Source: an uncultured Gammaproteobacteria bacterium (GTDB lineage Bacteria > Pseudomonadota > Gammaproteobacteria > Pseudomonadales > Ketobacteraceae). Taken from it: 37,028 nt of DNA. Numbering within the stretch: the stretch's first letter is position 1; every line of letters begins with the position of its first letter. Below, piece by piece: positions 8,941 through 19,000 of this stretch. The translations under genes were made by a program, and so were the position numbers. Where the stretch lies: positions 1 through 37,028 of the forward strand of contig CAJXZM010000050.1 in the NCBI GenBank assembly GCA_913063125.1, in the 5' to 3' direction. The notes beneath the pieces were generated by a model. The model was not told the DNA's origin. It did not search any database and saw nothing but the letters and a program-made list of their open reading frames with translations.

Positions 8941-9822
8941 CTAAAAACTTGAAAGGTAATTGCCCTTTTTAAATTGCCAGGTACGAATAATTTCTAAAAT
9001 GTCTGTATTTTCTGCAATTTCCTCGGGAAATGAGGCGAATGGTGCCGAACGTTGCACAATATGCTTTGCTGCATCATCTAATGTACGCTTTCCTGAGGAT
9101 TTTAATATACGAATCTCATGAACGGAGCCATCCGACTTTACCGCCACCATTAACCGTAAACTACCAAATATTCCTTTGCGCTCGAGCTCGGGAGGGTAAT
9201 ACAGATTACCAAAACGCTCGATACGCCGTCGCCATGCATCAAGGTAAGCAGCATCTTGTGCTGCTTTGGTACTAGCAGCCGTCAGTTGGCGTTTTCGTGG
9301 GCGCTTTGCATGAACTTGCTTCTTATCACTAAGTTGGGCTTCTAAGCTTGCTATCTGGAGACTGCGCTGCAACATTGCTATGGCTGAAACCTGCTCTGTT
9401 TGTTCAAGTTCTTTTTCTTCTGGATTTTGCGCTGTTTTAAAAAGACTGGTTGCCGTTGTGCTAAGTTGTTTTTTGGCAGAATGTTTTATTGGTGTTTGGC
9501 TGGCTTGTTGTTGAATCGGGTCAATTTCGCGTACGACGTTATCTTCGAATGCTGCGACTTCTGTGGTACTCACAACAGCCTTTTTTTCTAGGGTGCCGCT
9601 GCCTTGTTGATTGATTTGGGCAAGGAAGTCGGCATCTTCTGGAGTTGCGTCACTTTTGTTGTGTGCAAGGGTTATTTCGAGTGTTTCTGTACTGGTTTTA
9701 GGAGGGGGCAAAGTGAAGCTAACCCCTAGGATGAGGATGCCATGTAGTACTGCCGCTAAAAAAAACGTGAACATAAAGCGGTCATTTGCGGTGGCGCTGG
9801 GTGATTGTGCTAATACTGCCAT
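8941..9822 (-). CDS. tonB3: TonB-family energy transducer, TonB3-like
   Basis: A 293-residue inner-membrane protein with one N-terminal membrane segment (about residues 18-40, FMFTFFLAAVLHGILILGVS), a long charged periplasmic linker, and a C-terminal TonB domain (FGNLYYPPELERKGIFGSLRLMVAVKSDG... split here as two motifs: FGNLYYPPELERKG and LRLMVAVKSDGSVHEI) ending in IIRTWQFKKG. Its position between gshB and yqgE, next to pilG, matches P. aeruginosa tonB3, which is reported to be needed for twitching and pilus assembly rather than iron uptake. No exbB/exbD is nearby. The family call is secure; the pilus role is by synteny. Confidence 0.85.
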   Translation of the reverse strand: MAVLAQSPSATANDRFMFTFFLAAVLHGILILGVSFTLPPPKTSTETLEITLAHNKSDATPEDADFLAQINQQGSGTLEKKAVVSTTEVAAFEDNVVREIDPIQQQASQTPIKHSAKKQLSTTATSLFKTAQNPEEKELEQTEQVSAIAMLQRSLQIASLEAQLSDKKQVHAKRPRKRQLTAASTKAAQDAAYLDAWRRRIERFGNLYYPPELERKGIFGSLRLMVAVKSDGSVHEIRILKSSGKRTLDDAAKHIVQRSAPFASFPEEIAENTDILEIIRTWQFKKGNYLSSF

Positions 9823-9899
9823 GGATTCGTTACTTAAACCTTTGGTTTGTTATGTTGTAACTATATTAAGGTGAACTATTCAAGTGAACCTTAATTCAA

Positions 9900-9917
9900 G
9901 CGGGCCTTTAGACCCGC
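9900..9917 (-). terminator. Possible weak terminator or dyad after gshB
   Basis: GCGGG (9900-9904) pairs with CCCGC (9913-9917) around an 8-base loop, 17 bases past the gshB stop on the reverse strand. It is followed there by a T-poor stretch, so as an intrinsic terminator it would be inefficient. gshB and the TonB gene may therefore be partly co-transcribed. Confidence 0.35.
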
Positions 9918-9933
9918 GCCGAATGTTGTGTTC

Positions 9934-10887
9934 CTATTTTTTAGCCAGCCGACGCTCGATAGCGTCCATTAGCAGCCCGGCGATATTGATCGATGTTGCT
10001 GCCTCAATTTCGCGGAGACAAGTTGGGCTGGTAACGTTGATTTCGGTAATATAATCTCCGATAACATCAAGGCCCACGAAGATTAACCCTTTTTCTACCA
10101 GGCTGTCGCGTACTTGCTCGCAAATCCAACGTTCTCTATCGGTTAGTTCATTAACAACTCCGGTTCCTCCTGCGGCTAAATTGCCTCGATTTTCACCTTC
10201 TGCAGGAATACGGGACAATCCATAAGGTACCGGTTCGCCATCGATGATCAATATTCGTTTGTCTCCTTGACTAATGTCAGGGATAAATTGCTGTGCCATT
10301 GCGGGTGTTTTTCCGTGGCCAGTCAAGGTTTCGATGATAACACTTAAGTTCTTATCTTTTGCACCTGTGCGGAAAATGGAAGCTCCGCCCATACCATCTA
10401 AGGGCTTAAGGATAATATCATTGTACTTTTCTGCAAACTTTTTCAGAATTTGAGGATTGGCGCTCACTGTTGTTGGTGTGCAACAGTCGGGAAATTCGGT
10501 GGCAAAGATCTTTTCGTTACAGTCTCGTAGGCTTTGAGGTTTGTTGACGATCAGTGATCCAGCTTTCTCTGCTTTATCCAAAATATACGTAGAATAAATA
10601 AACTCCATGTCAAAAGGTGGGTCTTTGCGCATTAAAATAACATCACATTCGGCTAAGGGATGTACGTTGGCATCCCCTAGTTGATACCAGCATTCAGGAT
10701 TTCTGAGAGGCTTCAATGAACGGCTTGTGGTCATTGCTTGACCGTTTTCAATGAACATATCCTGCTGTTCAATATAACGTATGTCCCAATTTCTGTTATC
10801 CGCCTCCCATAACATGGCTAATGTACTATCCTTCTTGTAAGGAATGGATGATATTGCATCCATAACAACGCCCAGTTTAATTGTCAT
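9934..10887 (-). CDS. gshB: Glutathione synthetase
   Basis: ATP-grasp ligase joining gamma-glutamylcysteine and glycine. I chose the ATG at 10887 over the upstream one at 10923 because AGGAT sits 8 bases before it and the protein then begins MTIKLGVVMDAISSI, the usual family N terminus (317 residues; E. coli 316). Motifs seen: MRKDPPFDMEFIYSTYILD, NKPQSLRDCNEK, ATP-grasp core LKPLDGMGGASIF and the C-terminal FVGLDVIGDYITEINVTSPT. It is divergent from pilG with a 295-base gap, the same arrangement as in Pseudomonas. Confidence 0.96.
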   Translation of the reverse strand: MTIKLGVVMDAISSIPYKKDSTLAMLWEADNRNWDIRYIEQQDMFIENGQAMTTSRSLKPLRNPECWYQLGDANVHPLAECDVILMRKDPPFDMEFIYSTYILDKAEKAGSLIVNKPQSLRDCNEKIFATEFPDCCTPTTVSANPQILKKFAEKYNDIILKPLDGMGGASIFRTGAKDKNLSVIIETLTGHGKTPAMAQQFIPDISQGDKRILIIDGEPVPYGLSRIPAEGENRGNLAAGGTGVVNELTDRERWICEQVRDSLVEKGLIFVGLDVIGDYITEINVTSPTCLREIEAATSINIAGLLMDAIERRLAKK

Positions 10888-11102
10888 AGCTTTTGATCCT
10901 ATAAAATGCGTCAAAGGTGGCAAGGAAATAGAGTTGAAAGATTAAACGATTTTTCATATAACTCAATATTTCTAGTTGATCTAGTTATAAAAGATGAGGC
11001 TTATCAGTATTAAAAATACTAATAACGACAATAGTTTATGGCTTGTGCTTAAAATCTATGATTATAATTACCGAACTACGGGTGTTTTGTCGAAAAATAT
11101 AG

Positions 11103-11148
11103 TACTTCGAGTTTGCGAAGTAGCTACAACGATATTATAACTATATCT
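11103..11148 (+). promoter_or_regulatory. Possible sigma70 promoter and hairpin upstream of pilG
   Basis: TTGCGA (11113-11118), 17 bases, then TATAAC (11136-11141) gives a fair -35/-10 pair ending about 40 bases before pilG. TACTTCG (11103-11109) and CGAAGTA (11116-11122) form a perfect 7-bp inverted repeat overlapping the -35 box, which could be an operator. No experimental support; spacing and similarity only. Confidence 0.4.
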
Positions 11149-11182
11149 TACCGGCCAAAATAAAGGCTTACATAAAAAGGCA

Positions 11183-11572
11183 ATGTCGATGGAAGACAAC
11201 TTCGAAAGTTTAAAAGTCATGGTAATTGATGATAGTAAAACCATTCGTCGAACCGCAGAAACCCTGCTAAAAAAAGCGGGTTGTTCTGTGATCACAGCGA
11301 CGGACGGATTTGACGCATTATCAAAAATCGCTGACACCCAACCGAATATTATTTTTGTAGACATAATGATGCCACGCCTTGATGGTTATCAAACATGTGC
11401 ATTAATAAAAAATAATAGCGCTTATAAGTCAACACCTGTCATTATGTTGTCCAGTAAAGATGGGTTGTTCGATAAAGCAAAAGGCCGGATTGTTGGGTCG
11501 GATCAATATCTGACCAAGCCATTCAGTAAAGAAGAACTACTCGGTGCAATTCGTGAGCATGTAACAACATAA
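11183..11572 (+). CDS. pilG: Twitching motility response regulator PilG
   Basis: A 129-residue single-domain CheY-like receiver. Visible: VMVIDDSKTIRR (acidic pocket), phosphoacceptor Asp in IIFVDIMMPRLDGYQ, conserved Thr/Ser in PVIMLSSKDGLFD, and the Lys in YLTKPFSKEELL. In Pseudomonas PilG receives phosphate from ChpA and promotes pilus extension and cAMP signalling. It is the first gene of the pilGHIJK-chpABC run. The ATG at 11183 with AAGG just upstream is adopted; an in-frame ATG two codons later is also possible. Confidence 0.95.
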   Translation: MSMEDNFESLKVMVIDDSKTIRRTAETLLKKAGCSVITATDGFDALSKIADTQPNIIFVDIMMPRLDGYQTCALIKNNSAYKSTPVIMLSSKDGLFDKAKGRIVGSDQYLTKPFSKEELLGAIREHVTT

Positions 11573-11689
11573 GTTATACGTTGTGTTGAATAAGCTTGTT
11601 TGGTTCAGACTAATTCTAAGCGAAATCGTGTTTTCTAAATTATACTGTTAGAAATCAAATTGAAGCGAAAACCTGTAATTGGAGGGTAT

Positions 11690-12055
11690 ATGCCTCGTGT
11701 ACTCATAGTTGATGATTCTCCTACCGAGACGTACAAATTTAAAGAAATTCTTGAAAAGCACGGGTTTGAAATTATCACAGCAGAAAATGGTGCCGACGGT
11801 GTCTCAGTTGCTCGTCAAGAGCTGCCAGACGTAGTGTTAATGGACGTTGTGATGCCGGGTTTAAATGGTTTTCAAGCCACTCGCCAGATTAGCAAAAATG
11901 AAGAAACCAAACATATCCCTGTGATTATCGTTACAACGAAGGATCAGGAAACCGATAAAGTTTGGGGTAGGCGTCAGGGAGCAAGTGATTACTTGACCAA
12001 ACCTGTCGATGAAGCCAAATTATTGGAAACTATTAAGCGTGTCATGGATGCGTAG
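11690..12055 (+). CDS. pilH: Twitching motility response regulator PilH
   Basis: A 121-residue CheY-like receiver, MPRVLIVDDSPTETYKF at the start, phosphoacceptor in VVLMDVVMPGLNGF, then VIIVTTKDQETDKVW and YLTKPVDEAKLL. The frame is open from 11660, but I start at the ATG at 11690: GGAGGG lies directly upstream and the length then equals Pseudomonas PilH (121). PilH is thought to counter PilG by acting as a phosphate sink or retraction-side regulator. It ends 5 bases before pilI. Confidence 0.95.
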   Translation: MPRVLIVDDSPTETYKFKEILEKHGFEIITAENGADGVSVARQELPDVVLMDVVMPGLNGFQATRQISKNEETKHIPVIIVTTKDQETDKVWGRRQGASDYLTKPVDEAKLLETIKRVMDA

Positions 12056-12060
12056 ATGTT

Positions 12061-12600
12061 ATGAGTGAATTATCCCCTGCATACCTAAAACTGGTCGACT
12101 TAGCATCTCGCAGTCATAAAAACGCTGATGAGCTACCTGCGCAAACAGAAGCAGTTACATTTTGGACTGGCGTTGGGTTTACACTTGATGGTAATCAATA
12201 TGTTGCCCCAATGGATGAAATCTCTGAAATATTAAGTGTTCCGCGCTTTACTCAGGTGCCCGGTGTACAAACGTGGGTGCGGGGAATATCTAACATTCGT
12301 GGGCGTTTGATGCCGGTGATGGATTTGCTAACCTTTCTGAATAAAAAATCTGAAATCCAATGGAAGCGCCGGCGCTTATTGGTGATTGAGAATGGAGAGT
12401 TGTATAGCGGCTTGGTTGTTGATCGAGTATTGGGTATGCAGCATTTTCCGGTAGATAATTTTGTCAATGAACTACCAGCAAGTTATAGCGTTACAAAAGA
12501 ATATTTGAATGGTGGCTACACATCAGAAAAAGGCTCATGGGGTTTGTTCAGTTTGCGTAAGCTGGCAAGTGATCCGCGTTTTTTAAACGTTGCGTCTTAA
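12061..12600 (+). CDS. pilI: CheW-like adaptor PilI
   Basis: A 179-residue CheW-domain protein coupling the receptor PilJ to the kinase ChpA. The N-terminal 35 residues are outside the domain; the CheW fold then runs from about residue 36 (WTGVGFTLDGNQYVAPMDEI) through VPGVQTWVRGISNIRGRLMPVMDL to the C terminus. It follows pilH by 5 bases and is separated from pilJ by 431 bases, unusually wide within this otherwise tight cluster. Confidence 0.93.
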   Translation: MSELSPAYLKLVDLASRSHKNADELPAQTEAVTFWTGVGFTLDGNQYVAPMDEISEILSVPRFTQVPGVQTWVRGISNIRGRLMPVMDLLTFLNKKSEIQWKRRRLLVIENGELYSGLVVDRVLGMQHFPVDNFVNELPASYSVTKEYLNGGYTSEKGSWGLFSLRKLASDPRFLNVAS

Positions 12601-13031
12601 AAAGTAGTCTCCCGATAAAAGGTACATTAGATAATAGTAGATTTTTATTGTTATCTAAGGGTGCCGGATAAAGTGCATTTCAGTAATGAATTACTTTGTT
12701 TGGTATCCAAATGATAGAAAAGTTTGAGTTTGAGCTTTTTTATCGAGCTGACCGTGAAAAAATTGAATTAACTTGAATGCTTAAATACTCATTCACGATA
12801 GTTGTGGTGTGTTTTTTGTTGTTTATTTCTCTTTTTCCTGTCGGTATTGAATTATTGAGCCTAGATTTATAATGATTCGATTTAATATAGATCAGCTCTA
12901 ATAATGATCGGCTTAAACATGAAGTGTTTCGTACGGCTATCTATGAACATGCGTGTAATGCGTCTGGGAAGCGATAACGTAAGACATTAACCACTATAAT
13001 AATTATGCACTGAACGGCCAGGAGTCCGCCT
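12601..13031 (+). other. Long AT-rich gap between pilI and pilJ
   Basis: No convincing gene. TTAGATAA (12627-12634) is repeated in inverted form as TTATCTAA (12651-12658), a perfect 8-bp stem 26 bases after pilI without a T-tract. TATAAT at 12995-13000 is a perfect -10 box, 31 bases before the pilJ ATG, but I find no matching -35 box at 16-18 bases. The gap probably contains a pilJ-specific promoter and perhaps a partial terminator for pilGHI. Confidence 0.4.
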
Positions 13032-15098
13032 ATGTCGTCTAGCACTGGGAAGCTGGATACCAGCACCAAATCTTCAAATCTTGTACCGATGTATATCATT
13101 GGTCTTATCGTAATGATGGGGCTAATGGTTGTTAACTTCGTTTTGGTGGGTGAGCACGCCGGAAAGTCTGCGAAGTATATAACCAAGGCAACAGAGCTTA
13201 AGGTACTGTCTCAACGTATCGCAAAAAATGCTCTGGAATCGGCATCAGGTAACGCAGATGCGTTTGCCTTCTTAGAGCAAGCTCGTGTTGAGTTTGGTTT
13301 AGCCTGGGATCAGATCAAAAATGGTGATACTGAAGAAGGCTTTAATGCTGATTCAGTGTTTGTTTCTACCGGTAGTCAAGAGATTGTGGCGGTGGATAAG
13401 GTCTGGAAAAGCGTTTCGCAAAATGCGGACGTGATTTTGCAGGGCCAGCAAACTGTTGTTAACTTACATGATGTTGCAAAGGTGTTGGCAGATACCATAC
13501 CTGTGTTACAGGAAGAGTATGATCTGGTTGTAGAAACACTGCTAGATAATAGAGCGCCAGCAAGTCAGGTTGCGGTTGCACAGCGACAGTCACTCCTCGC
13601 AGAGAGAATTGTACGAAGTGTAAACAAAGTACTGGAAGGTGGTGAGGATGCGGTAATGGCCGCAGATAGCTTCGGTCAAGATACGCAACGCTTTGGACGT
13701 GTACTTACCGGAATGCTAGAAGGTGATGCCGCGCTTAATATAAGTCGGGTTCGTGATTCTGATGCGGTAGATTCGTTAAATGAAATCGCAGACTTGTTTG
13801 GCGAAGTGAATGATAGTGTTGATGAAATCCTTGAAAGTTCACCGGAATTGTTCCAAGTACGACGAGCAGCGGATGACATTTTTGTTGATTCTCAAACACT
13901 ACTTGATGAAACCAGTGCGCTAACCAGTCGTTTCGAAGACACCTCTATTGCGGGTATTTGGTCGACAACGATTGGTATTGCTTGTGCTGTCTTGGCATTG
14001 GCATTCCTACTCTTGATCTTCTTTAACTTTATTGGGCAATCTCGTAGCAGCTTAGCGGAAGAAGAGCATCGACGTGAAGAGGAAGAAAAAGCCAACCAAA
14101 ATAACCAAGAAGCGATCCTTCGATTGCTGGATGAATTGGGCGATTTGGCAGATGGTGATTTAACTATTCAAACAACGGTAACGGAAGATTTCACAGGAGC
14201 GATTGCTGACTCCATTAACTTTACCATTGACCAATTGCGTAGCTTGGTTTCAACCATCAACGAAACTGCTGTACAGGTATCATCGGCAGCACAAGAAACG
14301 CAGGCTACTGCGATGCATCTTGCAGAGGCATCTGAGCATCAGGCGCAAGAGATTGCTGGGGCATCTGCGGCGGTAAACGAGATGGCGGTTTCAATCGACC
14401 AAGTATCTGCTAACTCTGCTGAATCAGCAGCGGTTGCTGACAGGTCGGTATCCATCGCGAACAAGGGTGCTGAGGTGGTACAAAATACTATCCACGGTAT
14501 GGACACGATTCGTGAGCAGATTCAAGAGACATCCAAACGTATCAAGCGACTGGGCGAATCATCTCAGGAGATTGGGGATATCGTATCCTTGATCAACGAC
14601 ATATCTGACCAAACTAACATTCTGGCACTTAACGCGGCGATTCAGGCATCGATGGCGGGTGAAGCTGGTCGTGGTTTTGCGGTAGTTGCGGATGAAGTTC
14701 AGCGACTTGCGGAACGTTCTTCAGCGGCAACAAAGCAGATTGAAGCATTGGTTAAAACCATTCAAACGGATACCAACGAAGCTGTTATTTCCATGGAACA
14801 TACAACAGCAGAAGTGGTGCGTGGAGCTCGTCTAGCACAAGATGCGGGTGTGGCACTGGAAGAAATCGAGAACGTATCCAGCAACTTGGCGGACTTGATC
14901 CAGAACATTTCGAACGCTGCTCGACAGCAGGCGGCTTCTGCAGGCCATATCTCGAATACGATGAACGTTATTCAAGAGATTACGTCTCAGACATCGGCTG
15001 GTACAACAGCAACCGCGACCTCTATCGGTAACTTGGCTGAGTTGGCGGTACAAATGCGTAACTCCGTTGCGGGCTTCAAGTTACCCGAATCAGCGTAA
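13032..15098 (+). CDS. pilJ: Type IV pilus methyl-accepting chemoreceptor PilJ
   Basis: A 688-residue transmembrane chemoreceptor. It has a membrane segment at about 18-41 ([20 protein letters not shown]), a periplasmic region with paired helical PilJ-type sensor domains rich in Gln/Ala/Glu, a second membrane segment at about 313-338 ([20 protein letters not shown] region), a HAMP-like linker, and a cytoplasmic signalling domain with the hairpin tip ([15 protein letters not shown] and [18 protein letters not shown]). There is no C-terminal receptor pentapeptide; it ends [15 protein letters not shown] seven bases upstream supports the ATG at 13032. Pseudomonas PilJ interacts with pilin and feeds ChpA. 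Confidence 0.96.
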   Translation: MSSSTGKLDTSTKSSNLVPMYIIGLIVMMGLMVVNFVLVGEHAGKSAKYITKATELKVLSQRIAKNALESASGNADAFAFLEQARVEFGLAWDQIKNGDTEEGFNADSVFVSTGSQEIVAVDKVWKSVSQNADVILQGQQTVVNLHDVAKVLADTIPVLQEEYDLVVETLLDNRAPASQVAVAQRQSLLAERIVRSVNKVLEGGEDAVMAADSFGQDTQRFGRVLTGMLEGDAALNISRVRDSDAVDSLNEIADLFGEVNDSVDEILESSPELFQVRRAADDIFVDSQTLLDETSALTSRFEDTSIAGIWSTTIGIACAVLALAFLLLIFFNFIGQSRSSLAEEEHRREEEEKANQNNQEAILRLLDELGDLADGDLTIQTTVTEDFTGAIADSINFTIDQLRSLVSTINETAVQVSSAAQETQATAMHLAEASEHQAQEIAGASAAVNEMAVSIDQVSANSAESAAVADRSVSIANKGAEVVQNTIHGMDTIREQIQETSKRIKRLGESSQEIGDIVSLINDISDQTNILALNAAIQASMAGEAGRGFAVVADEVQRLAERSSAATKQIEALVKTIQTDTNEAVISMEHTTAEVVRGARLAQDAGVALEEIENVSSNLADLIQNISNAARQQAASAGHISNTMNVIQEITSQTSAGTTATATSIGNLAELAVQMRNSVAGFKLPESA

Positions 15099-15119
15099 CG
15101 AGTCTGGAGTTTAACGCCA

Positions 15120-15992
15120 GTGTCTGCACATAAGTGGAGTATGAAAGAATCCCTTAAGATGGATGATGAACAGTTCATCCTCTGGCAGGCACTACTTGAA
15201 GATAGAACAGGAATGCAAATATCCGCCCAGCGGAAATCGTTTCTTGAAACCAGTTTGGCCATACGCATGCGTGAGGTTGGGTTACAAGATTACGACGCCT
15301 ACTATGAAAAGCTGATGTCAGGTTTAACTGGCGAAGTGGAGTGGGCTACACTGGTAGATAGATTGACGGTGCAAGAAACTAGTTTTTTCCGACACACCAG
15401 CTCTTTTGAACTCGTTCATGATTATTGTGATGCGCGTTTAAAAGAAGGGGCTTCTAGCCTTGATGTGTGGTGTGTTGGCTGCTCAACCGGTGAAGAGCCA
15501 TACTCATTAGGTATGATGTTAAATGGGTTAATAGAGCAGCATCAAGGGAAATATTGGGGCATTACTGCGACAGACATTAGTTTGCCAGCGTTGAGCAAAG
15601 CTCGCCAAGGCATCTATAGTAAGCGCAAACTGGATTTAATGAGTGATGAGTACAAATCGCGTTATTTTGCAACGCTACCAGGCTCTAGCTTATCTGAATC
15701 GCGCAAGGTCCAGGTAAACCGTGAATTAAAAGATCGTATTTGTTTTGCCCAGGTGAATGTATTGGAACTTGAATCCGCACCAATGGCTGAAATGGATGTA
15801 ATTTTTTGTCAAAACCTTCTGATTTATTTTCGACGTTGGCGTAAGCGAGACATTGTAACTCATCTTGCTGAGCGATTAGCACCGGGCGGTTTAATGGTGT
15901 TAGGTATTGGTGAGGTGTTAGATTGGAGCCATCCAGATATGGAACGGGTTCCCTATGACAATACGTTGGCATTTGTCCGACGAAACGGCTGA
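15120..15992 (+). CDS. pilK: CheR-type chemoreceptor methyltransferase PilK
   Basis: SAM-dependent glutamate methyltransferase expected to act on PilJ. Visible: N-terminal CheR helices, FFRHTSSFELVHDYC (the conserved FFR motif), SAM-binding VWCVGCSTGEEPYSLGMML, ITATDISLPALSKARQGIYS, and VIFCQNLLIYFRRWRKRDIV near the end. The GTG at 15120 gives 290 residues, nearly the length of P. aeruginosa PilK, with GGAG ten bases upstream. ATG at 15141 or 15159 are alternatives but have poorer ribosome sites. It is 21 bases after pilJ. Confidence 0.92.
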   Translation: MSAHKWSMKESLKMDDEQFILWQALLEDRTGMQISAQRKSFLETSLAIRMREVGLQDYDAYYEKLMSGLTGEVEWATLVDRLTVQETSFFRHTSSFELVHDYCDARLKEGASSLDVWCVGCSTGEEPYSLGMMLNGLIEQHQGKYWGITATDISLPALSKARQGIYSKRKLDLMSDEYKSRYFATLPGSSLSESRKVQVNRELKDRICFAQVNVLELESAPMAEMDVIFCQNLLIYFRRWRKRDIVTHLAERLAPGGLMVLGIGEVLDWSHPDMERVPYDNTLAFVRRNG

Positions 15993-16012
15993 CATTAACG
16001 CCGGGAGATAGC

Positions 16013-19000
16013 ATGGCCGAAAGTCACGATTATCAAGCGCTAGAATGGGTTAAAGGTGAGATAGAAGAAACCTTGAAGCAAGCGCAACAATCGTTAGAAG
16101 CGTATGTAGAAAATCCTGAAGATTCTACACGTATGCGCTTTTGCCTGACGCACCTACATCAAGTGTACGGCACTCTGCAGATGGTTGAGTTTTATGGTGC
16201 CGCATTGTTGGCAGAAGAGATGGAGAATCTCGCTCAAGCATTACTTAATAGTACTGTTGCCCATGTCGGTGATTCTCAAGAGGTATTAATGCGTGCAATG
16301 TTGCAATTGCCTGCATATTTGGATCGTGTTAAAGCAGGCAAGCGTGACATGCCTGTTGTTATTTTACCTCTGCTGAATGACTTACGTGCTGCTCGTGGTG
16401 ATAGTTTATTATCAGAAACAGCACTCTTTAAACCCAATATGGCATCGGGTGAGCAAGCAGCACCGAAAGAAAAAATATCTGAAGAAGTTATTAATAAACT
16501 GCCGCAGTTACTGAAGAAGGTGCGTCAGTTATATCAGTTTGCATTGGTTGGTTTAATCAGAAACCAAGACATGGCCACGAACTTAGGTTATTTGGCAAAA
16601 TCTCTGGCAAAACTTGAGCAGCTTTATAGTAATGCGCCGATGGCACAACTTTGGTGGGTTGGTGGTGCCGTGGTTGAAGGTGTTTCCCGCTCTTCTATTG
16701 AATTGGGTACGTCTGTCAAAATGTTGCTTGGTCTACTTGATCGGCAAATAAAGGATAATATCGAATCCGGTGCAAATCGTATGGAGCCGGTGCCTGTCGA
16801 ATTGTTAAAAAATTTACTTTATTACGTTGCTCGTTGTGATGGTGATTCGCCAAAAGTTAAAGAAGTTAAAAAGGCATTTCGATTAGAAGAAGCATTACCA
16901 AGTGATGATCTTATTGATGTAGAGCGTCAACAGCTTGCAGGCCCGGATAAAGAAGCTATTGCTTCAGTTATAAAAGCATTGCTAGAAGAAATGGTGGTAA
17001 TTAAAGAAAATTTGGACATTTTCTTACGAGGGCAATCACAAGATATAGAAGAGTTGAAACCTTTAATTCCTAGTTTAAAACAAGTTGCCGATACTTTAGG
17101 TGTACTTGGTATTGGAAATCCACGTCGCGTTATTCTTGAACAAATAGATGTGATTGGCAGAGTAGTTGAGTCTGGTTTTATGCCGGATGACAACACGTTT
17201 ATGGATGTCGCTGGTGCATTGTTATATGTTGAAGCAACCTTGCAAGGTATTGCAGAAGACGGTGCCCGTAGTGGAATGGATTTTGGTGATAACCAAGCAG
17301 ATAACGATAACTATGTTTCACCGGAACATGTGCATAAAGCGCGTTCTGCAGTTATTGAAGAGTCACGAGCGGGCTTAGAAAATGCCAAAGATGCAATAAC
17401 TGAATATATAGGGTCAAATTATAACAGTGAATATTTAGAAGCTGTACCGGAGATATTACACAGCGTTCGTGGCGGGTTGGCGATGGTGCCACTTAATCAC
17501 CCTGCCGCACTATTGCAAAGTTGTGTGAGTTATATTCAGAATGATTTGATTGATACCGGCACCCAGCCAGATTGGAAGGTGCTGGACACATTAGCGGATG
17601 CTATTACTAGTATTGAATATTATTTAGAACGTTTGGGTGAGCAATTTCCTGGTGATGAGGATATTTTGTCCATTGCCGAAGACGCGGTGGCAAGTTTAGG
17701 CTATCCGGTAGAGCGTGTTGATGAATTTGCTATCTCAGCTGGTGACACGGAAAATGAATCGGAAAATATTGTTACGCTAGATCAAGTGGATTTTGATGAA
17801 AACATTCCTGAGTTAGAAATCCCAGAACTTTCTCATGTGGCAGATGATAGTGAAATGTCAGAACAGGTACCCAATATTGAGAATGAAGTTCCTGTATTAG
17901 ATGCGGCCATTACTGAAAGTATAGCCGAAGCAATTACCGAAAAAATGGAAGAAACCCCTCCAGTTGAAGATGTTGTGAAAGTTTCAGAAGAGCCTGAGGC
18001 TGATGAAGTGGAAGATGACGATGATTTAATTGATGATGAGATTCTAGAGATTTTTGTTGAAGAAGCCGAAGAAGTTTTGGAAGCCATTGTTGAATTTACA
18101 CCGAAATGGAAAGCGGACCGAGATGCAGAGGAGCCTCGTGCGGAAGTGCGTCGAGCTTATCACACCTTAAAAGGCAGTGGCCGAATGGTTGGAGCAACCG
18201 TTATTGGTGAATTAGGTTGGTCAATTGAAAATATGTTAAACCGCGTGCTTGATGGAAATATCGAAGCGAGCGATGACGTATTTTTAATTATGGAAACGGT
18301 GACGTCCATAATGCCCGAACTAGTAAAGGATTTTGAAAATCGGCAAGACACCACGTTAAATGTCAGTGCATTAGCTGCCATTGCGGATGCGTTGTCTCGC
18401 GGGGAACAACCGCCGTCAATGCCAAGCAGTTTGTATATAGGTGACGAATCTGTTCCTGACGTTAGTGGTGTGCTTGAAGTGGATGCTGCCGAGACTGCTG
18501 AGAATGTAGTTGAAGAGAAGATTGAAGAAATTGCACCGACAGATGATATTGAACCGTTAGCGACAATGGATGACATTGAACCAATTGAAGCCGTAGACAT
18601 GTTGATGGCTGAAGACGTTATTGACCCCGTCTTATTGGATATTTTCAGCCAAGAAGCCCGCTCACATCTAGAGGTTGTTCGCGAATTTTTGCAATTGGCA
18701 GAACAATCACCACAATCATTTACTAGTCCGTTACTACGCGCTTTGCATACGTTAAAAGGTAGCGCGCACATGGCGGGTATTCATGTTATCGCCGACCTTG
18801 CTTCTCCTACAGAAAAATTTATTAAGGAATGCCACCTGCAAGGGTTGGAAACAGACACTGAGATTCATCAGTTTTTGGCGTCGGCAGTAGATCTTATAGA
18901 AAGTGGTGTTGAGCAATTGACAACAACGCCCACAACGATAATTGAAGGGACAGAAGCATTTGTTGAGCTAGCGGAGGAGCTGCGCCAGCGTAAATTGGTT

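Noticed and set aside
10888..10923. Upstream ATG for gshB at 10923
   Set aside because: Adds 12 unconserved residues and has a poorer ribosome site than the ATG at 10887.
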